Assembly (NCBI GenBank): GCA_963714055.1 | Contig: OY970227.1 | Span: forward strand, 1,736,001 to 1,800,000 | Direction: 5' to 3' | Length of the DNA: 64,000 bases | DNA from: JACDBE01 sp963714055 | GTDB lineage: Bacteria; Actinomycetota; Acidimicrobiia; Spongiisociales; UBA5794 | In this document: in pieces, positions 1-9,424 of the stretch | Layout of the letters: each line of letters opens with the position of its first letter | Position numbering within the stretch: position 1 is the stretch's first letter | Notes under the pieces: generated by a model | Told to the model about the DNA's origin: nothing | What the model saw: the letters and a program-made list of their open reading frames with translations, nothing else | The model's database searches: none | Program-made: the position numbers and the translations under genes

Positions 1-549
1 CACCATCATGATCACGGTGGCGCCGATGAGTCCCAGCCCGACGCAGAACATGCCGGCCACCCCGCCGGTGCGGAAAGCGACCTCGAGCGCCGGGGCCAGC
101 TTGCCGGTGCGGGCGGCGGCGGCGGTGCGCACGTTGCCCCGCACCGCCAGCCCCATCCCGATGTAGCCGGTGAGACCGGACATGAGGCAGCCGGCCAGGA
201 AGGCGACGGTGCGCCAGAACCCGGAGGCGGCGAAGCTGAGCGCCTCGGTGCCGTCGGGGCGGACCACCGCCGTCGAGGTGATGAACACGATGACGGTCAG
301 CGGGATGAGGATGAAGGCGATGGTGCGGAACTGCCGCTTCAGGTAGGCAAGCGCCCCCTCCTGGATGGCTCGGGCGATCTCGATCATCTTGGGAGTGCCC
401 TCGTCCTTGCGCAGCACGCCCTGCATCAGCAGGAAGCCGACCATGATGGCGAGCAGGGCGGTGATGGCCGACCCGATGAGGATGAACCACTCGCCGCCGA
501 GCAGCTCGAACGCCTGGTAGCCGCCTTCCGCGGCAAGTATTGGTGACAC
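1..549 (-). CDS. hppA: Membrane-bound proton-translocating pyrophosphatase, N-terminal part (runs off window)
   Basis: Integral membrane enzyme that hydrolyses pyrophosphate and pumps protons. The visible 183 codons begin at a GTG preceded by a GAGGGA ribosome-binding site. They show a first membrane helix (about residues 17-39), then the family signature around ARAIQEGALAYLKRQF on the cytoplasmic side, and two further hydrophobic helices before the window edge. The rest of the protein, with the pyrophosphate-binding Asp motifs, lies outside, so the potassium-dependent and independent subtypes cannot be told apart. The family assignment rests on the N-terminal signature. Confidence 0.9.
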   Translation of the reverse strand, partial: MSPILAAEGGYQAFELLGGEWFILIGSAITALLAIMVGFLLMQGVLRKDEGTPKMIEIARAIQEGALAYLKRQFRTIAFILIPLTVIVFITSTAVVRPDGTEALSFAASGFWRTVAFLAGCLMSGLTGYIGMGLAVRGNVRTAAAARTGKLAPALEVAFRTGGVAGMFCVGLGLIGATVIMMV

Positions 550-709
550 GGGTCCCTCGTGGTGAGTCGAACCCGGGCGCCTGTCGTCCCGGGCACAGAA
601 GTGGCCGGGAGTCTAGGAGGGCACTCCCCCCGACCGGCCAATCGGCCCGGTTCGGCGTGGCCGCGCCGCTCACCCGCTGGTGACCGGCCGCGCCGGTGGC
701 CAGGTGGAG

Positions 710-829
710 CTAACTCGGGGTGGGTGGTGTCGGCGGCGCCGTCCCGGGCGAACCGGGCTGCCGCTTCGACGGCTTGGCCTTCACCTTGCGCTTCTTCTCG
801 CTGCGGGGCCTGTCCCGACTCTTCGCCAT
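710..829 (-). CDS. Small basic protein, 39 aa, unknown function
   Basis: A 39-codon ORF begins with ATG directly behind a strong GGAGGT ribosome-binding site. The product starts MAKSRDRPRSEKKRKVKAK and is rich in Lys and Arg in its first 28 residues, then rich in Pro and Thr. There is no hydrophobic segment or Cys pair. A charged tail like this could bind nucleic acid or the ribosome, but that is inference only. It lies alone between hppA and the CapA-like gene on the same strand. The strong ribosome-binding site is the main reason to call it a gene. Confidence 0.5.
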   Translation of the reverse strand: MAKSRDRPRSEKKRKVKAKPSKRQPGSPGTAPPTPPTPS

Positions 830-914
830 GCTCTACCTCCCGATGAGCTCGCCACCTGCCGCTGGCCGATCCTATGCGATCTGCATCTGCCGGTGCTACG
901 GACCGCCGCCGGTT

Positions 915-1964
915 TCAGGAGGCGGCGCAGGGCAGGGCCGGGTCGTAGTCGACCTGGAGCACCGGGTGACCGGGCTCTTCGATGGTCACCGGCAGCAGGC
1001 AGGCGGTGACGCCGCCGCCCGGCCGGAAGACCACCTGGGCGATGCCGGTGGTCGCCCCCTCGGGTGAGTTGACCGGCCACACGAAGTTGCCCAGCCCCCA
1101 GAACACCGGCACACCGTCGACCAGCTCCAGCGGCTGGAGGCGGTGGGCGTGGTGCCCGAAGATGGCGTCGGCGCCGGCGGCGACCAGCGCTGCGGCGCGC
1201 TTCCGGTCGCCCGGTCGGGGAGCCGTGTCCAGCTCGACTCCCCAGTGGATGGTGACCAGCACGATGTCAGCCACGGCATCGGCGGCCTGGACCGTCGCCA
1301 CCATGGTCTCCACGGTGTCGCCGTCGGCCATCCCCGGTCGGTCTTCGGTGGCGAACCAGTCGAGGGTCGGGTACACCCCGCCGAACCCGACCACAGCCAC
1401 CGTCCAGCCGTCGATGGCGAAGACCGCCGCCCGGTGGGCCTGCTCGGAGTCGACGCCGGCGCCCACCGCCGCCATGCCGCCGGCCTCGACCTGGCGCACC
1501 GAGTCGACCAGCGCCTCCTTGCCATAGTCGCCCGAGTGGTTGTTGCCCAGGTTGGCCACCTCGACGCCGGCGGCCGCCATCTCGTCGAGGGCTTCGGGGT
1601 CACAGCGGAACACAAAGGCCTTCGCCTCGGGCTCGCCGAGGTCGGATGCGGCGCACTCCAGGTTGACCACGGTCAGGTCGTCCTGGTGGAACATGTCCTG
1701 GAGCCCGGACCAGGGGTACGAATACCCCTCGGCGGCCAGTTCCGGGATATATCCAGGATCGAGGTTCACGTCGCCGGTGGCGCTGACCACCAGCCGGCCT
1801 CGCCGGGGAGCCGCCGAGATCGTGGTCGTGGCCCGGTCTGTGGTCGTTGTCGCGGGCTGGGCGAGGGCGGTCAGCGTGGTGCGGGTGTCGAAGGTCGCCC
1901 GGTCATCACCACCGCAGGCGGCGACGAGAACGACGGCGAGCACGACGACCGCGCCACGGACCAT
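915..1964 (-). CDS. CapA-family metallophosphatase-like lipoprotein
   Basis: The 349-residue protein starts with a lipoprotein signal (hydrophobic stretch ending in VLVAAC at about residue 17), then a Thr-rich linker to about residue 50. The rest is a PGA_cap/CapA fold with ATGDVNLD near residue 63, NLECAASD, GNNHSGDYG and FGHHAHRLQP, which match the metal-binding motifs of that calcineurin-like superfamily. It is expected on the outer face of the membrane. CapA proteins act in poly-gamma-glutamate synthesis, but no capB or capC is nearby, so that role is not supported. An extracellular metallophosphatase-like function is the safe call. Confidence 0.85.
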   Translation of the reverse strand: MVRGAVVVLAVVLVAACGGDDRATFDTRTTLTALAQPATTTTDRATTTISAAPRRGRLVVSATGDVNLDPGYIPELAAEGYSYPWSGLQDMFHQDDLTVVNLECAASDLGEPEAKAFVFRCDPEALDEMAAAGVEVANLGNNHSGDYGKEALVDSVRQVEAGGMAAVGAGVDSEQAHRAAVFAIDGWTVAVVGFGGVYPTLDWFATEDRPGMADGDTVETMVATVQAADAVADIVLVTIHWGVELDTAPRPGDRKRAAALVAAGADAIFGHHAHRLQPLELVDGVPVFWGLGNFVWPVNSPEGATTGIAQVVFRPGGGVTACLLPVTIEEPGHPVLQVDYDPALPCAAS

Positions 1965-2040
1965 CGGGCAACGGTACCGACGGGGGCCGGTTATTCAGGG
2001 ATTTCGCGACCCCGGTACCGGCCGGAAACGGCAACCGGGC

Positions 2041-2388
2041 CTAGTCGGGAAGGGGAACTCTGTCGGTGAGGGGAACGGCGAGGAGGTCCAACGCCTTGCG
2101 GTAGTGGGCCAGACCCTCCACCTGGCGGATGAACCGTGGCGTCTTGTGGAAGCGGGCGGCGATGCGGTCGTGCGACTCGCCGGCGGATCGAAGGGCGAGC
2201 ACCCGGTCCTGGATGGCGTGGGTGCTCTTCGACCGGGCAGGGCCGCTCCTCGGGAGGTCGGTCCAGACGATCATCCGCTGGACGTGCTCCGGGCTCCGCC
2301 GGAGGCGATGGGCTATCTCGGCCGGCTCGAGGCCGTCGGCCCGCATGGCCAGGACACGACGCTCGACGGCGCGCAGGTTCTCGTTCAC
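2041..2388 (-). CDS. Double helix-turn-helix protein, putative DNA-binding
   Basis: A 115-residue soluble protein with a GTG start behind AGGGAG. It contains two similar halves: residues about 5-40 (VERRVLAMRADGLEPAEIA) and about 58-95 (IQDRVLALRSAGESHDRIA). Each reads as a helix-turn-helix of the type seen in sigma-region-4-like and LuxR-like folds. No ligand domain is attached. It lies 78 bp beyond the cupin gene on the strand of the xanthine dehydrogenase operon and could be its last gene or a local regulator. No specific family is recognised. Confidence 0.6.
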   Translation of the reverse strand: MNENLRAVERRVLAMRADGLEPAEIAHRLRRSPEHVQRMIVWTDLPRSGPARSKSTHAIQDRVLALRSAGESHDRIAARFHKTPRFIRQVEGLAHYRKALDLLAVPLTDRVPLPD

Positions 2389-2466
2389 GGGGGGCTCCCT
2401 CGATTCGACACCATCAAGGTAGCCCGTCGAAGGCTCGGCCGGGCCGGTCGACCCGCCCGAGCCGTC

Positions 2467-2862
2467 TCAGTGGTCGTGCTCGGCGGCGTCGGCCTCCGCC
2501 TTGGTGGCGTGGACAGTGCCGGCCGCGTGCTCGGGCGGTGAGTACACGGTGTAGAGCCGCACGTCCTCCGCACCGGTGTTGACCACGTTGTGCCAGGTCC
2601 CGGCCGGGACGATGAAGGCCCAGTCGGCGGCGACCTCGTGCTGCTCGTCGACGGCGTCGGCGGTCCGGCCCAGGTCGAGCCGGGCCGTGCCCTGCTCCAG
2701 GCGGATGAACTGGTCGAGATGGCCGTGCCGCTCCCAGCCGATCTCCTCACCCGGGAGGAGCCGCATCACCACCAGCTGGGCGTGCTCGCCGGTGTGGACG
2801 ACGGTGCGAAAGGTGTCGTTGTCCAGGGTCAACCGTTCGATGTCCGCTACCCATCCGATCAT
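2467..2862 (-). CDS. Cupin-domain protein
   Basis: A 131-residue single-domain cupin. Motif 1 lies around GWERHGHLDQFIRLEQG (residues about 42-58) and motif 2 around VPAGTWHNVVNTG (about 85-97). His46, His48, Gln51 and His91 fill the usual metal-ligand positions with an acidic ligand replaced by Gln. The C-terminal tail is His- and Glu-rich. It follows the molybdenum subunit gene by 30 bp and is probably co-transcribed. The substrate is unknown; small cupins of this type are sugar or keto-acid binding proteins or isomerases. Confidence 0.75.
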   Translation of the reverse strand: MIGWVADIERLTLDNDTFRTVVHTGEHAQLVVMRLLPGEEIGWERHGHLDQFIRLEQGTARLDLGRTADAVDEQHEVAADWAFIVPAGTWHNVVNTGAEDVRLYTVYSPPEHAAGTVHATKAEADAAEHDH

Positions 2863-2892
2863 GCCGTCCTCCGATCATCCGGCCTCCAGTGG

Positions 2893-5121
2893 TCACGTCG
2901 CCAATGCTATGTCGTCGGGCCTCACCGGCACCCGCGCCACCGGCAGCCCGGTGGCGTCGCGGATGGCGGCGGCGATGGCCGCGGTCGAGGAGATGGTGGG
3001 CGGCTCTCCGGCACCCTTGGCGCCGAAAGGGCCGAAGTGGCTCGGCTCCTCTACGAAGCCGGCGGTCACGGAGGGGGCGTCGGCGAACGTCGGTAGCAGG
3101 TAGTCGGTGAAGCTGGCGTTGCGGATCACACCGTGGTCGAGCACCAGCTCCTCCATCACCGCCAGCCCGACGCCCTGCATGATCCCGCCTTCCACCTGCC
3201 CGAGCAGCGCAGCCGGGTTGAGCACCCTGCCGACGTCCTGCACGGTGTCCACCGCCACCACCTTGAGCAGGCCGAGCTCGATGTCGACGTCGACCACCGC
3301 CCGGTGGGCGGCAACGGCGAAATCGACGTGGAGGTCGCCCTGGCCGTCGCCGTCCGGGGTGTCGGTGGGTGGGTGCCGGAAGCGCACATGGTGGGTTGCC
3401 GGACCGACCCTGGCGACTCGGCCCAGCGGCACCACCAGCTCGCCGTTGCGCCACACCCCGGCGTCGTCGAGGTCGTCGCCACCGTGGGCGTCGAGGATCA
3501 TCCGCCGCAGCTCGGTGGCCGCCGTCTCCACCCCACCCCCGGTCATCTGGGTCTGGCGCGACGCCGAGGTCGACCCGGCCGACCCGATCGACGACGTATC
3601 GTCGAAGACCACTGCCACCTGGTGGATGCCCAGCACCGAGCGGGCGATCTGCTGGCAGAGCGTGACCAGCCCCTGCCCGACCTCGGCGGCGGCGGTGTGG
3701 ACCTCGACGCCGGCCGCGGTGATCGTCACCCGCACCTCGGCGAAGTCGTCGAACCCCTCCGAGAAGGCGAGGTTCTTCAAGCTGACGGCGTGCCCCACGC
3801 CACGCCGCACGTCGCCCGGGTCGGTGGTGAGACCGGTTCCACCGGGCAGGTGGAGCGCATGGGTCGGGTCGGCAGCCGGTGGCAACGGCATCGCCCGCAA
3901 CTCCTCGATCACCCGGGCGGTCGGCAGCGATCCCCGGATCACCTGACCGGTCGTCGGCATGGCGTCACCGGGAGCGAGGGCGTTGCGCAGCCTCAGCTCG
4001 AGCGGGTCCATCCCCAACGCCTCGGCGAGGCGGTCCATCTGCGCCTCGTGCCCGAAGCAGGCCTGCACGGCGCCGAAGCCACGCATGGCGCCGCACGGAG
4101 GGTTGTTCGTCCTGGTGACGTGCGACTCGACGAACACGTTGTCGCACCGGTAAGGCCCGACGGCGAAGTACGAGGCGTTGGCGACCACGGCGGTGCTCGA
4201 CGAGGCATAGGCGCCGCCGTCGAACACCATGCGGGCGCCCACCCTGACCAGGTCCCCATCGGGTGTTGCTTCGTGGCGGTAGGACATCCGCGCCGGGTGC
4301 CGGTGCACGTGGCCGACGAAGCTCTCCTTCCGGTCGTAGACCATCTTCACCGGGCGACCGGTGGCCAGGGCGAGCAGGCACAGGTGGATCTGCAGCGACA
4401 CGTCCTCGCGCGCGCCGAAGGCGCCGCCGATGCCGGCATGGTGCACCCGCACCTGGTCCTCGGCGATCCCCAGGCAGGCGACGATCTGGGCGTGGTCGGT
4501 GTGGGTCCACTGGGTCGCCACGTACAGGTCGACCCCTCCTTGCCCGTCGGGCACGGCCAGCCCGGACTCGGGGCCGAGCGGCGCCTGATCCTGCATCCCC
4601 ACCTCGTAGGTGCCCTCGACGACCACGGCCCCGGTCACCGCCGGATCACCCCGTCGGACGTTGATGGTCCGGAACACCTCCCCCCGGGACACCGCTTCCT
4701 CGGCGTCGACCAGAGGTTCGAGCGGTTCGTAGCGGACGTCGATCGCGGCCACCCCGCGGCGGGCATCCTCGAGGTCGTCGGCGGCGACGACCGCCACCGG
4801 CTCGCCCCAGAAGCGGGTGACGCCGTCGGCGAGCACCGGCTGGTCGGCGTGCTCCAGGCCAAAGCGACGGGCGCCGGGGACGTCGTCGATGGTGAGCACC
4901 GTGGACACGCCGGGCACCTGGAGCGCCGGGGCGACGTCGAGACGCGCCACCCGGGCGTGGGCATGCGGGCTGCGCAGCGTGGCCCCCCACAGCATCCCCG
5001 GCGCCGAGATGTCGGACGAGTAGGCGAAGTTGCCGACGACCTTGGGGACGCCGTCCGGGCGCTCCGCCGAGGTGCCGACGGCGTCGGCGATCTCGGTGCG
5101 GGTGGGGGCGTCGGTGGTCAC
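2893..5121 (-). CDS. Xanthine dehydrogenase-family molybdopterin-binding subunit
   Basis: The 742-residue large subunit of a molybdenum hydroxylase. The GTG start at 5121 overlaps the stop of the 2Fe-2S subunit gene by four bases (GTGA). Family marks include GGAFGAREDVS near the middle, the TNNPPCGAMRGFG loop with the Arg typical of xanthine dehydrogenases, AAAEVGQGLVTL, and a C-terminal FGAKGAGEPPT motif carrying the catalytic Glu. With the two upstream genes it forms a complete FAD/2Fe-2S/Mo trimer. The divergent nucleoside importer and the downstream deaminase suggest hypoxanthine or xanthine as substrate, but that is inference. Confidence 0.9.
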   Translation of the reverse strand: MTTDAPTRTEIADAVGTSAERPDGVPKVVGNFAYSSDISAPGMLWGATLRSPHAHARVARLDVAPALQVPGVSTVLTIDDVPGARRFGLEHADQPVLADGVTRFWGEPVAVVAADDLEDARRGVAAIDVRYEPLEPLVDAEEAVSRGEVFRTINVRRGDPAVTGAVVVEGTYEVGMQDQAPLGPESGLAVPDGQGGVDLYVATQWTHTDHAQIVACLGIAEDQVRVHHAGIGGAFGAREDVSLQIHLCLLALATGRPVKMVYDRKESFVGHVHRHPARMSYRHEATPDGDLVRVGARMVFDGGAYASSSTAVVANASYFAVGPYRCDNVFVESHVTRTNNPPCGAMRGFGAVQACFGHEAQMDRLAEALGMDPLELRLRNALAPGDAMPTTGQVIRGSLPTARVIEELRAMPLPPAADPTHALHLPGGTGLTTDPGDVRRGVGHAVSLKNLAFSEGFDDFAEVRVTITAAGVEVHTAAAEVGQGLVTLCQQIARSVLGIHQVAVVFDDTSSIGSAGSTSASRQTQMTGGGVETAATELRRMILDAHGGDDLDDAGVWRNGELVVPLGRVARVGPATHHVRFRHPPTDTPDGDGQGDLHVDFAVAAHRAVVDVDIELGLLKVVAVDTVQDVGRVLNPAALLGQVEGGIMQGVGLAVMEELVLDHGVIRNASFTDYLLPTFADAPSVTAGFVEEPSHFGPFGAKGAGEPPTISSTAAIAAAIRDATGLPVARVPVRPDDIALAT

Positions 5122-5606
5122 GCCACAGGCCCGCCGCCGGCGTCTGCCGCGTTGCGGGCGGCAAGTTCCTCCAGCCCTCGCAGGATGGCGCCGTAGCCGG
5201 TGCAGCGGCACACGTTGCCCGCCAGCTCTTCGCGCAACACGTCGGGCGAAGGCGTGGGGTCCTCGTCGAACAGCTCGGCGGCAGCCACCACGAAGCCGGG
5301 GGTGCAGAAGCCGCATTGGACTCCCCCGTGGTCGAGCAACGCCTGCTGCACCGGGTGCAACGCGTCGCCAACGGCGTAGCCCTCGACCGTGCGCACCGTC
5401 GACCCGTCGGCGTCGGCCGCCATCACCAGGCAGGCGCACACCAGGTCGCCGTCGAGCACCACCGAGCACGATCCGCACTCACCGTGCTCACAGGCGTTCT
5501 TCGACCCGAGCAACGCCAGCTCCTCGCGCAGCACGGTGAGGAGGCTCTCGGCGCCGCGGACGTCGGCGGAGCGGTCCTCCCCGTTCACCGTCAGCGCGAT
5601 CCTCAT
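5118..5606 (-). CDS. Xanthine dehydrogenase-family 2Fe-2S subunit
   Basis: A 162-residue electron-transfer subunit carrying two 2Fe-2S clusters. The plant-type cluster sits in CEHGECGSCSVVLDGD and the second is formed by QCGFCTPG and CRCTGY. The start chosen is the ATG that gives MRIALTVNGE; an in-frame ATG eight codons upstream (position 5630) is possible and would overlap the previous gene. It lies between the FAD-subunit and Mo-subunit genes with overlaps or very short gaps, so the three are translated together. It passes electrons from the Mo centre to FAD. Confidence 0.92.
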   Translation of the reverse strand: MRIALTVNGEDRSADVRGAESLLTVLREELALLGSKNACEHGECGSCSVVLDGDLVCACLVMAADADGSTVRTVEGYAVGDALHPVQQALLDHGGVQCGFCTPGFVVAAAELFDEDPTPSPDVLREELAGNVCRCTGYGAILRGLEELAARNAADAGGGPVA

Positions 5607-5616
5607 CGTGGCCGGC

Positions 5617-6432
5617 TCACTGGCGGCCATCTTCCAAGCAGCGCTCGAGCAGGCGGCGGGCGAGCACGCCGGAGGCGTGGCGGCGGTAGCCGGCGGTGCC
5701 ACGGTGGTCGGTGATGGGGCGCACCTCCTCGGACACGAGGCGGGCGAACTCGGCCAGGGCGGCGGCACCCGGGCGCTGCTCGCCGGAGATCATCGCCTCC
5801 GCCCCGGTCGCCCGCAGCGGGGTAGGGGCCACCGACCCGAGAGCGACGGTGACCGCGCCGTCCTCGGAGCGGGTGACGCAGGCCGACACCATCGAGATGA
5901 CCATGGCGTTGCGCACGCCGATCTTGGCGAACTCGTGTCTGACCGGCGCCGGCTCGGGGAACACCACCGCGGTGACCAGCTCACCGGGGCGCAGAGCCGT
6001 CTGTTTGACACCGGTGAAGAACTCACCCCATGGCACCAGGCGACTCCCGAGGCCACGACTGCGCACCTCGATGGCGGCGTCGCAGGCGGCGATCACCGGC
6101 AGTGTGTCGCCGGCCGGGCTGGCGGTGGCCACGTTGCCGCCGATGGTGCCCGCGTTGCGGATCTGAGGTGACCCGACGGTGCGCGCCGCCTGTGCCAGCG
6201 CACCGGACGGGCCGCGTTCGAGCCGCCGGTAGGTGACCCCCGCCCCGATCCGGCCCCCCTCCCATTCGGCGAGCTCGGCTACACGCCGGAGGGCGATGAC
6301 GTGGGCAGGGTGGGGGTGGCCGAAGCTCAAGTCGACCATCACGTCGGTGCCCCCGGCGAGGACGGTGGCGGCCGGATCTTCATCCAATGCCTCCAGCGCC
6401 TCGTCGAGATGATGCGGGTGCCAGCACTCCAC
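5617..6432 (-). CDS. Xanthine dehydrogenase-family FAD-binding subunit
   Basis: A 271-residue FAD-binding subunit. The GTG start lies behind GGAGGG, giving VECWHPHHL. FAD-contact motifs are VLAGGTDVMVD (residues about 24-34) and TIGGNVATASPAGDTLP (about 100-116), followed by the CO dehydrogenase flavoprotein C-terminal fold. It is the first gene of the operon FAD subunit, 2Fe-2S subunit, Mo subunit, cupin, HTH. It diverges from the nucleoside-importer operon across 165 bp, which must hold both promoters. Confidence 0.92.
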   Translation of the reverse strand: MECWHPHHLDEALEALDEDPAATVLAGGTDVMVDLSFGHPHPAHVIALRRVAELAEWEGGRIGAGVTYRRLERGPSGALAQAARTVGSPQIRNAGTIGGNVATASPAGDTLPVIAACDAAIEVRSRGLGSRLVPWGEFFTGVKQTALRPGELVTAVVFPEPAPVRHEFAKIGVRNAMVISMVSACVTRSEDGAVTVALGSVAPTPLRATGAEAMISGEQRPGAAALAEFARLVSEEVRPITDHRGTAGYRRHASGVLARRLLERCLEDGRQ

Positions 6433-6597
6433 AGGGGTCCCTCCGTGACGTCGGAGCCTACCCACCGGCCGGCGGCCGACCGGGTCGCGAACCTTGTCCC
6501 TGGCCGCCACGGGCCCGCCGCGGGTGCGCGGTCTAACGTGCCATCACGACCCGACCGGGCCCCCCGCGAGCGGTGCGGGACACGAGGAGGAACACCG

Positions 6598-7914
6598 ATG
6601 AAGTCGATGCGACGGATGGCTGTGCTGCTGGCGATGCTGGCGCTGGTGGCGGCCGCATGCGGAGGCGATGACGACGACGGCGGCACCACCCAGCCGGCCG
6701 ACGGCGCCACCACGGCGGCCGGAGGCACGGCGACCACGGCCGGTGACGGCGCCACCACGACGGCGGGCGACGCCAGCGCCACCACCGGGGAGGCGCCCGC
6801 CGGGGACGGCCTGGTCTTCGGCATGATCCTGGTCGGCCCGCAGAATGACCACGGTTGGAGCCAGGCGCACTACGAGGCCGGGCTCTACCTCGAGGAGCAG
6901 CTCGGCGCCGAGATGATCGTCCTCGACCGGGTCAACACCGCCGACCGCCCCAACACGACGGTCGACCAGGTGGTCGCCGACATGGTCAGCCAGGGCGCCC
7001 AGCTGATCTTCGCCACCTCCGACGACATGCGCGACGGCATCGAGCTCGCCGCCGAGCAGAACCCGGACGTCCCCATGATCTGGGCTTCGGGTGACTCGGC
7101 ATGGCCGGAGGGCAGCGGCTACCGCGAGGACCTCACCAACCTGGGCAACACCATGGGCCGGATGGAGTACGGGAAGATGATCGCCGGCTGCGCCGCCGCC
7201 CTGACCACCCAGACCGGTGCCATCAGCTACCTGGGCCCGCTGATCAACGACGAGACCCGGCGGCTGGCCAACTCCGCCTTCCTGGGCGCCCGCTACTGCT
7301 GGGAGAACTACCGGGGCGAGCCGGCGGACTCCCTGTCGTTCGCGGTCAACTGGATCGGCTTCTGGTTCAACATCCCGGGGGTGACCCTCGACCCGACCCA
7401 GGTGACCAACGAGTTCTTCGACTCGGGGTCGGATGTCGTCATGTCCGGTATCGACACCACCGAGGCCATCGTGGTGGCCGGGCAGCGCTCCGCCGCCGAC
7501 GAGGCGGTGTGGGCCGTGCCCTACGACTTCGAGGGTGCCTGCGCCGAGGCCCCCAACGCCTGCCTGGGCGTGCCGTTCTTCAACTGGCGACCTGCGTACC
7601 TGGAGATCGCCCAGTCGGTGATCGACGGCACGTTCGAGCCGACCTGGGAGTGGCGCGGGCCCGATTGGGCGGACATCAACAACCTGGAGACCAGCTCGAT
7701 CGGGTTCGAACCGGGTGAAGGTCTCGGGGACAACGCCCAGCTCGACGAATTCATCGCCGGGCTCGCCGACGGTTCGATCAACCTGTTCACCGGGCCGCTC
7801 AACTACCAGGACGGCACCCCCTGGCTGGCCGACGGGGAGACCGCAACGGACGTCCAGATCTGGTACGCCGAGCAACTGCTCGAGGGCATGGAGGGAGCGA
7901 GCAGCTCGAGTTGA
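6598..7914 (+). CDS. BMP-family substrate-binding lipoprotein (nucleoside ABC importer)
   Basis: The 438-residue binding protein begins at an ATG behind GAGGAGGAA. A signal peptide ends in LVAAAC at about residue 20, followed by an acidic Asp run and a Thr/Ala-rich linker to about residue 62. The mature part starts GLVFGMILVGPQNDHGWSQ, the hallmark of the Bmp/PnrA family, which binds purine nucleosides and related bases. Trp- and Asp-rich segments fit a nucleobase pocket. It heads the operon with an ATPase and two permeases and diverges from the xanthine dehydrogenase genes. Confidence 0.92.
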   Translation: MKSMRRMAVLLAMLALVAAACGGDDDDGGTTQPADGATTAAGGTATTAGDGATTTAGDASATTGEAPAGDGLVFGMILVGPQNDHGWSQAHYEAGLYLEEQLGAEMIVLDRVNTADRPNTTVDQVVADMVSQGAQLIFATSDDMRDGIELAAEQNPDVPMIWASGDSAWPEGSGYREDLTNLGNTMGRMEYGKMIAGCAAALTTQTGAISYLGPLINDETRRLANSAFLGARYCWENYRGEPADSLSFAVNWIGFWFNIPGVTLDPTQVTNEFFDSGSDVVMSGIDTTEAIVVAGQRSAADEAVWAVPYDFEGACAEAPNACLGVPFFNWRPAYLEIAQSVIDGTFEPTWEWRGPDWADINNLETSSIGFEPGEGLGDNAQLDEFIAGLADGSINLFTGPLNYQDGTPWLADGETATDVQIWYAEQLLEGMEGASSSS

Positions 7915-7960
7915 GCCCCCCTGACGCGGGGCCGGCCGGCGAGACCGTCAGGCCGCCTCC

Positions 7961-9424
7961 TTGACCGTAGAGCTCGCCGGCATCACCAAGACCTTCGGGT
8001 CGGTGCGGGCCAACGACGGGGTCGACCTCGTCGTTGCCGACGGCGAGCTGGTCGCCGTGCTCGGCGAGAACGGTGCCGGTAAGTCGACGCTGATGAAGAT
8101 CCTCTCCGGGTTCCAGCCGGCGGACTCGGGGAGGATCTGGGTCGACGGTTCTCCGATCACCGTCGGCTCGCCGGCCGATGCATCCGCCGCCGGCATAGGG
8201 ATGCTGCACCAGGACCCTTTGGTGTTCCTGCCGATGTCGGTGCTGGAGAATTACATGCTGGCCAACCCGGTGGCGAGCGACCGGAGTCGTGCCAAGGAAG
8301 AGCTGGCGGCGGCGGCCGGGCGGTTCGGCTTCGCCCTCGACCCCGACACCCCGGTGCGGCGGCTCTCGATCGGGGAACGCCAGCAGTTGGAGATCCTGCG
8401 CCTGATCTCGACAGGGGTGCGGGTGCTCATCCTCGACGAGCCCACCACGGCGATCTCCATGACCCAACGCGCCGCGTTGTTCGCAACCCTGCGCGCCCTC
8501 GCCTCCGATGGGACCAGCGTGGTCTTCGTCTCCCACAAGCTCGACGAGGTCGAGGAGCTGTGCACCCGGGTCGTGGTGATGCGGGCGGGAAAGGTGGTCG
8601 GTGATCGACAGGTTCCCTGTCCGCACGACGACCTGGTCGAGCTGATGTTCGGCAGCCGGGTCGAGCCGGAGGTCCGGCCGCCTTCGCCGGCGGCGGGGAC
8701 ATCGGTGCACCTGGAGGCGGTCACCGTCGCCGACCGCCTGGTGCCGTTGCGCCCTGTCGACCTGACCGTCGCCGCCGGCGAGGCTTTGGGACTGGCCGGC
8801 ATCGAGGGCAGCGGCCAGCGGCAACTCTTGCGGGCCTGCGCCGGGCTCCGCCCGTTCGCATCGGGCACTTTCAGCCTGGGCGGCATCGACCTCACCCGCG
8901 CCGGCTACCGGCAGCGGCTCGACGCCGGCATCCGTTTCCTACCCGCCAACCGCACCGAGGAGGGCCTGGTCGGTGGGTTGACCATCACCGAGCACGTCGC
9001 CCTGGTCGAGCCGGGCGGCGCCTTCATCGACTGGCCGGGCTCCGAACGAGGGGCGGTGGAGCGGGTGGCGCGGTACTCGATCAAGGGAAGGCCAGACTCG
9101 CCCGCCGAGGCGCTGTCGGGAGGCAACCAACAGCGGCTGATGTTCGCCCTGCTCCCCGAGCACGTGGAGCTGCTCCTCCTGGAGCACCCGACCCGGGGCC
9201 TCGACCTTGGCTCGGCGCGCTGGGTCTGGAGCACCCTGCTGGAGCGGCGCCGGCGCGGTACCGCCATCGTCTTCGCCTCGTCGGACCTCGACGAATTGCT
9301 ACTCCACGCCGACCGGATCGCCGTGTTCTACGCCGGCGAGGTGGTGGACGTGGTCGACGCCGCCACCGTCGGCGCCGACCGGCTGGGCGCCCTGATGGCG
9401 GGAGCGGGCCGTGCCTCCCGCTGA
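7961..9424 (+). CDS. Nucleoside ABC importer ATPase, two nucleotide-binding domains
   Basis: A 487-residue fused ATPase of the RbsA/NupA-like type. The first domain has a canonical Walker A (GENGAGKST), signature RLSIGERQQ and Walker B LILDEPT. The second has a degenerate Walker A (GIEGSGQRQ), LSGGNQQR and LLLEHPTRG with an unusual His in Walker B. The only in-frame start after the upstream stop is TTG at 7961, without a clear ribosome-binding site, 46 bp behind the binding-protein gene. One degenerate site is normal for this subfamily. It energises import of the BMP ligand. Confidence 0.92.
   Translation: MTVELAGITKTFGSVRANDGVDLVVADGELVAVLGENGAGKSTLMKILSGFQPADSGRIWVDGSPITVGSPADASAAGIGMLHQDPLVFLPMSVLENYMLANPVASDRSRAKEELAAAAGRFGFALDPDTPVRRLSIGERQQLEILRLISTGVRVLILDEPTTAISMTQRAALFATLRALASDGTSVVFVSHKLDEVEELCTRVVVMRAGKVVGDRQVPCPHDDLVELMFGSRVEPEVRPPSPAAGTSVHLEAVTVADRLVPLRPVDLTVAAGEALGLAGIEGSGQRQLLRACAGLRPFASGTFSLGGIDLTRAGYRQRLDAGIRFLPANRTEEGLVGGLTITEHVALVEPGGAFIDWPGSERGAVERVARYSIKGRPDSPAEALSGGNQQRLMFALLPEHVELLLLEHPTRGLDLGSARWVWSTLLERRRRGTAIVFASSDLDELLLHADRIAVFYAGEVVDVVDAATVGADRLGALMAGAGRASR

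Noticed and set aside
551..640. tRNA-like segment (GAGTCGAACCCGGGCGCC)
   Set aside because: Resembles a T-arm in reverse complement, but no acceptor or anticodon arms can be formed around it.
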